This document shows, in pieces, positions 1-5,117 of a stretch of DNA of 5,117 nt. The DNA comes from Candidatus Omnitrophota bacterium (lineage in GTDB: Bacteria; Omnitrophota; Gorgyraeia; Gygaellales; Profunditerraquicolaceae): NCBI GenBank assembly GCA_020052635.1, contig JAGVOR010000062.1, positions 1-5,117 of the forward strand, given 5' to 3'. Numbering within the stretch: position 1 is the stretch's first letter; each line of letters begins with the position of its first letter. The notes beneath the pieces are model-generated. The model saw nothing but the letters and a program-made list of their open reading frames with translations. It ran no database searches and was not told the origin of the DNA. The translations under genes and the position numbers were made by a program.

Positions 1-493
1 TAAAAAAATATTTAAAATTGATCAACTTTTCTTTTTCGTCGATATAAGGATTGGGTTTTTGCTCAAAAGGCAGCCGGATATTCAAAGCAAAATCCTTGCT
101 TTGGCCTGCGCCTTTATTGCCGGCCTCCATTACTCCGGGGCCGCCTCCGGTCACAATCATATAACCCTGGGCCGACATTTTACGGGAAAATTCTTCGGCC
201 AGGCGGTATTCGGAAGAATCAGCTTTGGAACGGGCCGAGCCGAAAATAATCACTTTCTTAACCAGGCGGTAAGGAGAAAATATCTTAAATGAATAACGTA
301 GCTCTTTAAGGGTATTATTGACCAGTTTGAGGTCTCCGGTATCGGCCGACTCCCTGCCCAGCTTAATGCTCGTCGTCAATATTTCGCGTAATAGCTGTTG
401 GGCCCGGCTGGAACTTGATTTCGCCGCCAGTTGGCTAATTAAAGCGTCAACTGCCGGATCGCCGATTTCATAATCTTTAAAAATCTTTTCCAT
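1..493 (-). CDS. LOG / TIGR00730-family Rossmann-fold nucleotide-binding protein (3' part missing)
   Basis: The reading frame is open from an ATG at 493 to the left window edge, giving 164 residues of a protein that continues outside. After an alpha-helical N-terminal extension of about 75 residues, the Rossmann core starts with VIIFGSAR (81-88) and continues with VTGGGPGVMEAGNKGA (114-129), the glycine-rich nucleotide-binding segment typical of the LOG ('lysine decarboxylase-like') family. NIRLPFEQKPNP and INFKYFF near the edge also match the longer bacterial LOG-type proteins. The diagnostic PGGxGTxxE catalytic motif would lie beyond the window and cannot be checked. Characterised relatives hydrolyse nucleoside 5'-monophosphates to base plus ribose phosphate (cytokinin riboside monophosphate phosphoribohydrolase); the substrate here is unknown. 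It is probably cytoplasmic. It lies 29 bp after yciH as the third gene of a leftward operon. An in-frame stop lies just upstream of the ATG, so the start is well constrained, although the Shine-Dalgarno site is weak. Confidence 0.88.
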   Translation of the reverse strand, partial: MEKIFKDYEIGDPAVDALISQLAAKSSSSRAQQLLREILTTSIKLGRESADTGDLKLVNNTLKELRYSFKIFSPYRLVKKVIIFGSARSKADSSEYRLAEEFSRKMSAQGYMIVTGGGPGVMEAGNKGAGQSKDFALNIRLPFEQKPNPYIDEKEKLINFKYFF

Positions 494-522
494 AGCCTTA
501 GGACTTTTTCAGCGTACTAATT

Positions 523-879
523 TTATTTGACATTAAATCCGAGTTTACGTAATGCTTCGGTTGCCGGCCGGAGGAAATTACCCTGCAGCTGGATGACAAA
601 ACCTTCCACAGTTGCCCCCGTACCAAATCTTTGCTTTAATTTTTTAGCCAGTGCCAACAGCTCGTTTTGGCTTAGAGCCAAGCCGCTGATGAAAGTCGCT
701 CCCCGGCCGGCGCGGGCCTGCTGCACATAGCGCAAACACGCTGTTGCTGCGGTTTCTGCCCGATCGCTGTTTTCCGCAACAAGGCAACTGCAGCGCTTGA
801 AAGCTTTAGCGCATTTAGGGCAGATCGAGCCGTAAGCGGTAGAATAAACTAAGCGGGAATTTGAACCGTTATATTCCAT
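523..879 (-). CDS. yciH: SUI1/eIF1-like translation initiation factor YciH
   Basis: This 118-residue protein belongs to the bacterial SUI1 (eIF1-like) family. It opens with NSRLVYST (7-14), the conserved N-terminal motif of bacterial YciH. A short zinc-knuckle-like region follows, with CPKC (20-23) and CSC (30-32). The SUI1 domain fills the rest: GRGATFISGL (58-67), a helix ending in LKQRFGTGATVEGFVIQLQG (81-100), and the typical C-terminal LRKLGFNVK. Known members bind the 30S subunit and influence start-site discrimination; the role in this organism is inferred. I chose the ATG at 879 rather than the in-frame ATG at 945, because the family N-terminus begins there and the longer form would overlap the upstream TPR gene by 65 bp. 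Only one base separates this ATG from the TPR stop codon, so translational coupling is likely. The AGGAG before it is 16 nt away, somewhat far. Confidence 0.93.
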   Translation of the reverse strand: MEYNGSNSRLVYSTAYGSICPKCAKAFKRCSCLVAENSDRAETAATACLRYVQQARAGRGATFISGLALSQNELLALAKKLKQRFGTGATVEGFVIQLQGNFLRPATEALRKLGFNVK

Positions 880-880
880 A

Positions 881-1452
881 TCAGAAAAGGTCCATCTCCT
901 GGCTGTTTTGAGGGGCTCTGCGTAAAGCCTTTCTTTCATAGTCATCCATCATTCTATTGGTGACTTTCTGGCCGTAAATCCTGGCTTGTTTTAAATCCCC
1001 CCAGGCTTTTTTATATTCTTTAGCCTGATAATAAGCTTGCGCCCGGTATAAATAAGAAAGGCCGTCATCAGGCTTAATGCTTAATCCCCGGCTTAAATCG
1101 GCTATCCCCTGAGCATACCAGCCCTTGGCAATATAGGTATTTCCCCGCTCGGCATACGCGGCGACATCATAAGGGTTTATTTCGATCGCCGTAGTCAGAT
1201 CCTTGATCGCATTATCATAATATTTCAGAAAAGCATAGGATTGCCCGCGGTAGAGATAAAGCCCGTAAAGGATTTGCCCGTCATCCGGAGCGATTTCCAG
1301 GGCCTTAGTATATTCCTCAACCGCCCGGTCATAGACATGGGCGTTAAAATACGCCCGGCCGCGGAGCTTATAATTAGACCAGTTGTATTTTGCGGCGGAA
1401 ACCGAACCCGCCAGTAAAAATAAAAAAACAATCCGATGGCTATCTTCTTCAT
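881..1452 (-). CDS. exported TPR-repeat protein, frame broken by one base at a T7 run in the signal peptide
   Basis: The ATG at 1452 follows a strong GGGAGGAG ribosome site and begins MKKIAIGLFF, a normal signal-peptide start. That frame then runs through non-homologous-looking sequence to a stop at 1225. The frame one base back carries the real protein. Joining them at the T7 run (1428-1422 on the minus strand) by a -1 shift, or by one extra T, gives a 190-residue protein ending at the TGA 883-881. Its N-terminus is a complete signal peptide (MKKIAIGLFFLFLLAGSVSA, likely cleaved after residue 20), so the mature part should be periplasmic or secreted. Four TPR-like helix pairs follow, at about residues 24-58, 61-95, 97-130 and 131-164, with recurring A-x-E/I-x-P-D-D ends. 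A short charged tail closes the protein. TPRs scaffold protein-protein contacts; no partner is identifiable. It is the first gene of the operon with yciH and the LOG-family gene. The TPR frame has no ATG, GTG or TTG start upstream of the run. Confidence 0.82.
896..900 (-). promoter_or_regulatory. ribosome binding site candidate for yciH
   Basis: On the minus strand AGGAG lies inside the last codons of the TPR gene, 16 nt before the yciH ATG at 879. The spacing is longer than ideal, so initiation probably relies partly on ribosomes ending at the TPR stop codon (883-881). The site supports the shorter yciH start. Confidence 0.5.
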
Positions 1453-1454
1453 TA

Positions 1455-1462
1455 CTCCTCCC
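1455..1462 (-). promoter_or_regulatory. ribosome binding site of the TPR gene
   Basis: GGGAGGAG on the minus strand ends 2 nt before the ATG at 1452, with its GGAGG core about 4 nt away. It is the best Shine-Dalgarno sequence in the window. It fixes the start of the TPR gene in a frame that then has to change at the T7 run, which shows that the frame break is real in this sequence and not a wrong choice of start. Confidence 0.75.
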
Positions 1463-1473
1463 TGCTGCTTTAT

Positions 1474-1502
1474 ATTCTAGCTTGACAAGGCGGGAATTTC
1501 AA
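1474..1502 (-). promoter_or_regulatory. sigma-70-type promoter for the TPR-yciH-LOG operon
   Basis: Reading leftward, TTGAAA (1502-1497) and TAGAAT (1479-1474) are separated by exactly 17 bp, each with one mismatch to the housekeeping consensus. Transcription would begin near 1467, leaving a leader of only about 15 nt that holds the Shine-Dalgarno site. The promoter is interleaved with the rightward rpmB promoter. It is a prediction from sequence alone. Confidence 0.6.
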
Positions 1503-1509
1503 GTATACT
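1482..1509 (+). promoter_or_regulatory. sigma-70-type promoter for rpmB
   Basis: A perfect TTGACA -35 (1482-1487) is followed after 16 bp by TATACT (1504-1509), one mismatch from the -10 consensus. This is expected of a strongly expressed ribosomal protein gene. The start of transcription would fall near 1516, about 150 nt before the rpmB ATG. The -10 lies within the perfect 10-bp palindrome AAGTATACTT (1501-1510). Confidence 0.68.
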
Positions 1510-1515
1510 TAATAA

Positions 1516-1664
1516 ACTTAAGGTAATTTGGATAAAATATTAATCCACCTGAAATTAACGATAATCAGTACCCAATTCTAAAAAAGCAAGGGTATAAATC
1601 CGGGCATTGCTTTACGAATATGCTAACCCGAGTAAAGTAAGCCCTCATTGAGCGAGGTCATAAG
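1516..1664 (+). promoter_or_regulatory. long structured 5' leader of rpmB, with a 13-bp hairpin
   Basis: This stretch has no open frame worth calling and should be the untranslated leader of rpmB. Its main structure is a hairpin at 1602-1644. GGGC (1602-1605) pairs with GCCC (1641-1644) and TTGCTTTAC (1607-1615) pairs with GTAAAGTAA (1632-1640). This makes 13 pairs, one of them G-U, with a single bulged A1606 and a 16-nt loop. The hairpin ends 9 nt before the GAGG ribosome site. Two weaker pairings lie upstream: AGGT...GGAT with ATCCACCT (1521-1550), and TACCC with GGGTA (1569-1594). CGGG (1601-1604) could instead pair with CCCG (1627-1630), and GGGT (1590-1593) with ACCC (1626-1629); both would compete with or tie into the long hairpin. 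No U-run follows, so it is not a terminator. Control by L28 or by growth state is a guess; I recognise no known riboswitch class. Confidence 0.45.
1654..1657 (+). promoter_or_regulatory. ribosome binding site of rpmB
   Basis: GAGG sits 7 nt before the ATG at 1665, close to ideal spacing. It lies just 3' of the long leader hairpin, so that hairpin or its alternatives could affect how open the site is. Confidence 0.65.
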
Positions 1665-1916
1665 ATGATTAAACAATGCGTAATCTGCCAAAAAGGCGCC
1701 CTGCAAGGGAAAGTATTATCCAGAAAAGGCCAGTATAAAGCTAAAGGCGGTACAGGCTCAAAGATTGCCCGCTGGAGTAAGCGTAAATTTTTGCCCAATC
1801 TGCAAAAAGTCAATCTCCTGGTAGAAGGCGCATCCAAAAGAGTCTTTATTTGCGCCAAATGCATCAAAAAAGGTGATTTTAAGAAAGTTATGCCCCGGTT
1901 AAAAGCTACTACTTAA
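1665..1916 (+). CDS. rpmB: 50S ribosomal protein L28 (bL28), four-cysteine form
   Basis: This 83-residue basic protein is L28 of the large ribosomal subunit. The family core is clear: RKFLPNLQKVNLLVEG (40-55) followed by KRVFICAKCIKKGDF (58-72). Two CxxC pairs, CVIC (5-8) and CAKC (63-66), can form a zinc ribbon, so this is the 'C+' type of L28 found in many bacteria and absent from E. coli L28. A segment rich in glycine and lysine (about 21-33) sits between the first CxxC and the core, as in several non-proteobacterial lineages. The start is set by GAGG at 7 nt spacing and by the first CxxC, which lies right after it. It is the only rightward gene in the window and appears to be transcribed alone, from its own strong promoter. 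Its last 8 bp overlap the end of recJ, which reads the other way. Confidence 0.95.
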   Translation: MIKQCVICQKGALQGKVLSRKGQYKAKGGTGSKIARWSKRKFLPNLQKVNLLVEGASKRVFICAKCIKKGDFKKVMPRLKATT

Positions 1917-3597
1917 AAAATATATCCTTAATCTCCAGAATCAAAGATTCATCCTGCCTCCAACTATCCAATTTAGGAGTATAGATTAAGTCAAAAGAAT
2001 CTGCCGCAAGCAGGCTCTCTTTCTGGTTACTCATCCCGAAAGCGATCGCTTCTTGCGTAGTCGTTCCGTCAGTTACCCAAAACTTCAGGGTCCCGCGGGC
2101 TAAAAGCTGCACCTGGCTTTTGAGTTTTAAAGTCCGGGTAAAAAACAGCGGTTCGGAATTAGCCATACCGAAGGGCTCCAGGCGCTCCAGCTCCTTAACC
2201 AACGAACCGTTCAAATCACTCAGCAGCAGCTCGGCATCGACGTCTTTACTCGGAAGCAAATCTTCCAAGGTTAACCGATCCGAAGCCAGCCGGTTAATGC
2301 TTTTACGGAACTCATCGATATTATCTCTGGTAATTAATAACCCGGCGGCATGGGCATGCCCACCGAAACTGTTTAAAAGCTCCCGGGAATCAAGCAGCGC
2401 CTCAAAAAGATGGAAATTTTTGATCGAGCGGGCTGAGCCCTTGCACAAATCTTCCTTAATCGAAATCACAATCGCCGGCCGGTAAAAACGGTCGGCCAGC
2501 TTCGAAGCGACAATCCCCAAAACCCCCTGGTGCCAATCCTCTTTAGCAATCACAATGACTTTTTGTTCCTTAAAATTCATCTGCTGATTAATTAGCGCTT
2601 CGGCCTCCTCTAAAATCTTGCTCTCAATTTTCTGGCGCTGGCGGTTAAGCTGCTCAAGCTCAAGAGCAAGCTTTTTGGCCTGGGCAATATCATGGGAGAT
2701 TAAAAGTTTTAACGAAACTTCAGCATAATCCAGCCGGCCCGGGGCATTCAGCCGGGGAGCGATAATAAAGCTGACATAAGTAGAATTTAATTTTTTGTTT
2801 CCGATCCCCGCGTTCTCAATGATCGCCCGTAAACCCAATCTTTTTGTTTGCCCCAGGCGTATTAAACCTTCTTTGGCAATAATCCGGTTCTCTTGCACCA
2901 AAGGCACGCTATCGGCAATCGTGCCCAGGGCGACCAAATCCAGGTCATCAATCAATAAAGAACCGGTTATACTTTGAGCGAACTTATAAGCTACTCCGAC
3001 CCCGGCTAACTCCCGGAAAGGATACCCCGAATTTTTAATTTTGGGATTAATGATTGCGGAAGCTGCCGGAAGCTTTAATCCTTGCGGCTCATGGTGGTCG
3101 GTGATCACCACATCAATATTGGCCTGGCGCAAAGCTTCAATTTCTCCGTGGTTGGCAATCCCGCAGTCCGCCGTTACCACTAACTTAACTTGCTTCTCTT
3201 TGGCAATCTGGACAATTTGACGGTTTAAACCGTATCCTTCATTAATCCGGTGCGGGATATGATGCAAAACTTCCAGGCCTAAACCCAAAAGCGCATTTTT
3301 CAGTAAAACGGTGCTGGTTATCCCGTCAACGTCGTAATCCCCTACCAGAAGCACCTTTTCATGATTCTGCCTGGCCTTGGCGACTAAACCAACCGCCCGC
3401 GGCATATCCGAAAATAAATGCGGGCTGTAAAAATCACTGATTGAACTTTTAAAAAATTTTTCCGCAGCGGCAGCGCTGGTTATTTTACGGTTAATCAGAA
3501 GCTGGGCCAAAACTTTGGAAATTCCTAATTCTTTGGCGAGCTGGTTTTGCAGGTGGATATTGGGTGCAGCTAAACTGAGGATGGAGTGTGAAGGCAT
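1909..3597 (-). CDS. recJ: single-stranded-DNA-specific exonuclease RecJ
   Basis: RecJ degrades single-stranded DNA 5' to 3' in RecF-pathway recombination, base-excision repair and mismatch repair, using Mn2+ or Mg2+. The protein has 562 residues, close to the usual length (E. coli 577), and looks intact. The DHH phosphoesterase domain carries DYDVDG (87-92), ADCG (143-146), DHH (167-169) and ALGTIADSVPL (223-233), which supply the metal-binding aspartates and histidines. NAPGR (284-288) follows, then a probable helical linker (about 303-340). The DHHA1 domain includes WHQGVLGIVASKLADR (355-370) and the substrate-binding GGHAHAAG (412-419). The C-terminal OB-like domain begins at about LEPFGMANSEP (473-483). 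The ATG at 3597 directly abuts the argS stop and gives a family-typical N-terminus (ELGISKVLAQLLINR). Translation probably depends on coupling to argS, because only a modest GGAAAAG lies upstream. It ends in TAG, overlapping rpmB tail to tail. Confidence 0.97.
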   Translation of the reverse strand: MPSHSILSLAAPNIHLQNQLAKELGISKVLAQLLINRKITSAAAAEKFFKSSISDFYSPHLFSDMPRAVGLVAKARQNHEKVLLVGDYDVDGITSTVLLKNALLGLGLEVLHHIPHRINEGYGLNRQIVQIAKEKQVKLVVTADCGIANHGEIEALRQANIDVVITDHHEPQGLKLPAASAIINPKIKNSGYPFRELAGVGVAYKFAQSITGSLLIDDLDLVALGTIADSVPLVQENRIIAKEGLIRLGQTKRLGLRAIIENAGIGNKKLNSTYVSFIIAPRLNAPGRLDYAEVSLKLLISHDIAQAKKLALELEQLNRQRQKIESKILEEAEALINQQMNFKEQKVIVIAKEDWHQGVLGIVASKLADRFYRPAIVISIKEDLCKGSARSIKNFHLFEALLDSRELLNSFGGHAHAAGLLITRDNIDEFRKSINRLASDRLTLEDLLPSKDVDAELLLSDLNGSLVKELERLEPFGMANSEPLFFTRTLKLKSQVQLLARGTLKFWVTDGTTTQEAIAFGMSNQKESLLAADSFDLIYTPKLDSWRQDESLILEIKDIFFK

Positions 3598-5117
3598 TTA
3601 CATCTTTTCCGGCTGACTGATCCCTAAAAGCTCTAAGCCCGCCGCTAAAGCAATTTTTGTCCCTTTAATCAAAGCTAATCTGGCAGAAGTTAAATTTTTA
3701 TCCTGATCCAGAACCCGGTGCAAATCGTAAAACTTATGAAAACTCTCCGAGAGCTCCTGTAAATATACCGTCAGCATATAAGGATCGCAAGTAGACTGGC
3801 AAATTTTTAAAGTAGTGTCAAACTCCATTATTTTCTTAATCAGGTTTAATTCTTCCTTCTCCACCAAAAGATGCAAATTTAAATCATCTATCGCTGGCTC
3901 TTGGCTTGCACGCAATATACTGCAGATCCGCGCATGGGCATACTGCACATAAAATACGGGGTTCTCTGCGGTCTGCTTTTTAGCCACCTCTAAATCAAAA
4001 TCCAAATGACTGGATGTCCGGCGCATCAAAAAGAAAAACCTCGCGGCATCCGATCCCACTTCATCCAAAACTTCCCGCAGAGTAATATATTGCCCCTTGC
4101 GGGTAGACATCTGCAAAGGCTGGCCGTTGCGGAAGATAGTCGCTAGTTGCACAATAATTACCTCCAAATCAGCCGGTTTGTGCCCAAAAGCCTCAATCGC
4201 CGCCTTAATCCGGCTGACGTAACCGTGATGATCCGGACCCCAGAGATTAATCAGCCGGTTAAATCCACGGTTAAACTTATCCTCATGATAAGCGATATCC
4301 GGAGCAAGATACGTTTGGCTGCCATCACTCTTAATAATTACCCGGTCTTTATCATCCCCAAAAGCGCTGGAGTTAAACCAAAGCGCTCCGTCTTTTTCGT
4401 ACAAATGACCCTGTTCTTTTAACCGGCTAAAAGCAGCTTCGATTTTACCGCTTTTAGCTAATTCTTTTTGGGAATACCAGCAGTCAAAATGGACCCCGAA
4501 ATCATCCAGCTCCTGTTTAATGATCTTTAAGATGTACTCGGCGGCAAAATCGCCCAAACCCTCTGCTTTAATTTTTTTGCTCTCTGCCAAACGGGCAATC
4601 TCGTAAATATATTCACCCTGATAATAATTTTCAGGAAAAACAATCTTTTCCCCGCTTAGCTCTTTTAACCTTAAATCTACCGAAGCCCCTAAGATATTAA
4701 TCTGGTTGCCTTCGTCATTTAGGTAATATTCCCGGCTGACGGTAAAACCGATAAAAGATAAAATTTTAGCCAGGCAGTCTCCCACCGCCGCCTGACGGGC
4801 ATGTGCTACAGACAATGAACCGGTAGGATTGGCGCTGACAAATTCAATCAACACCCTGGCCGGGTCATTAAGCGGAGTAACTAAGGCGGCCTTGCCTTGG
4901 GTAATCACTTCCTTAAGCTGCCCGTAAAAATACTCCTCGGCAAGATAAAAGTTTATAAAACCAGCCCCCTCAATCTTCACTTGCGTGACTGTCTTTTTAA
5001 GCACTGAACTTTCCAGCTCCTGGCGCAGGATTTCGGCAAGCTGCCCGGCGATCATTTTGGGGGATTGCTTGAGAACTTTGCTTAATTTTAAAGCAAGATT
5101 AGTCGTAAAATCGCCAA
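3598..5117 (-). CDS. argS: arginyl-tRNA synthetase (N-terminus beyond the window)
   Basis: This class I synthetase charges tRNA-Arg with arginine in the cytoplasm. The frame stays open to the right edge, giving 505 visible residues. The upstream GDFTTNLALKLSK, 20 residues before the Met at 5055, is the conserved N-terminal (Add-1) domain, so the true start lies outside, probably some tens of residues further. Numbering from the Met at 5055, the signatures are SANPTGSLSVAHARQAAVGD (74-93, HIGH region), YYLNDEGNQINIL (110-122), LWGPDHHGYVSR (271-282), MSTRKG (316-321, KMSK region) and DEVGSDAARFFFL (331-343). The DALR anticodon-binding domain starts at about VFYVQYAHARICSIL (367-381) and runs to the end. 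The first His of HIGH is Ser, and KMSK reads MSTR. Both appear to be tolerated in this family. The stop codon TAA touches the recJ ATG. Confidence 0.97.
   Translation of the reverse strand, partial: GDFTTNLALKLSKVLKQSPKMIAGQLAEILRQELESSVLKKTVTQVKIEGAGFINFYLAEEYFYGQLKEVITQGKAALVTPLNDPARVLIEFVSANPTGSLSVAHARQAAVGDCLAKILSFIGFTVSREYYLNDEGNQINILGASVDLRLKELSGEKIVFPENYYQGEYIYEIARLAESKKIKAEGLGDFAAEYILKIIKQELDDFGVHFDCWYSQKELAKSGKIEAAFSRLKEQGHLYEKDGALWFNSSAFGDDKDRVIIKSDGSQTYLAPDIAYHEDKFNRGFNRLINLWGPDHHGYVSRIKAAIEAFGHKPADLEVIIVQLATIFRNGQPLQMSTRKGQYITLREVLDEVGSDAARFFFLMRRTSSHLDFDLEVAKKQTAENPVFYVQYAHARICSILRASQEPAIDDLNLHLLVEKEELNLIKKIMEFDTTLKICQSTCDPYMLTVYLQELSESFHKFYDLHRVLDQDKNLTSARLALIKGTKIALAAGLELLGISQPEKM

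Noticed and set aside
59..292. Rightward open frames at 59-292, 527-730, 2120-2485, 2795-2977 and 4147-4422, and a leftward one at 1658-1867
   Set aside because: Each lies opposite a well-supported gene, shows no recognisable motif and has a low-complexity or unnatural composition. They are shadows of the genes on the other strand.
562..710. Recurring GCCGGC/CCGGCCGG pieces as a dispersed repeat family
   Set aside because: They fall in coding sequence in varying frames without a shared longer unit, as expected from frequent GCC and GGC codons.
523..945. Longer 140-residue version of YciH starting at 945
   Set aside because: The extra 22 residues do not match the family and would overlap the TPR gene by 65 bp. 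The family N-terminus begins at the ATG at 879.
1225..1452. Open frame of 75 codons on the minus strand taken as a gene of its own
   Set aside because: Only its first ten or so residues make sense, as a signal-peptide start. The remainder is an out-of-frame reading of the TPR gene.
1602..1644. Long hairpin in the rpmB leader read as an intrinsic terminator or attenuator terminator
   Set aside because: No run of T follows the 3' arm on the plus strand, and on the minus strand the stem is likewise not followed by a T-run.
1938..1950. GAATC-AAA-GATTC inverted repeat just past the rpmB stop as a terminator
   Set aside because: The 5-bp stem is AT-rich, has a 3-nt loop and is not followed by a T-run in the rightward direction. 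It lies within recJ coding sequence and is probably chance.
1..5117. A defence system, mobile element, CRISPR array or biosynthetic cluster
   Set aside because: No transposase, integrase, repeat array, tRNA or attachment site is seen, and all six genes are core or common families.

Overview
This is an ordinary-looking chromosomal housekeeping window of moderate GC from a bacterium. It holds six protein genes in three transcription units, and nothing in it suggests a mobile element, CRISPR array, RNA gene or defence system. The combination of a four-cysteine L28 carrying a glycine/lysine-rich insert, an ArgRS with a relaxed HIGH motif and an MSTR form of the KMSK loop, and a bacterial SUI1/YciH protein with a zinc knuckle would fit an uncultured lineage such as Omnitrophota or Elusimicrobiota. 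That placement is inference from family resemblance, not something the sequence proves.

Right part (1909-5117, minus strand): argS (arginyl-tRNA synthetase, its 5' end beyond the window) runs straight into recJ (single-strand DNA exonuclease). The argS stop codon touches the recJ start codon, so the two are almost certainly co-transcribed and translationally coupled. The end of recJ overlaps the end of the convergent rpmB gene by 8 bp.

Centre (1453-1916): rpmB (ribosomal protein L28) reads rightward from a near-consensus sigma-70-type promoter, through a leader of about 150 nt that can fold into a long hairpin. The rpmB promoter is interleaved with a second good promoter that reads leftward into the third unit.

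Left part (1-1452, minus strand): a secreted or periplasmic TPR protein gene, yciH (SUI1/eIF1-like) and a LOG/TIGR00730-family Rossmann-fold gene (3' end beyond the window) form an apparent operon. The TPR gene has a one-base frame break at a T7 run inside its signal peptide. One extra T would give a textbook signal peptide followed by four TPR units. This frame break, the interleaved promoters and the rpmB leader are the three points most worth a second look. I found no convincing new multi-gene system.
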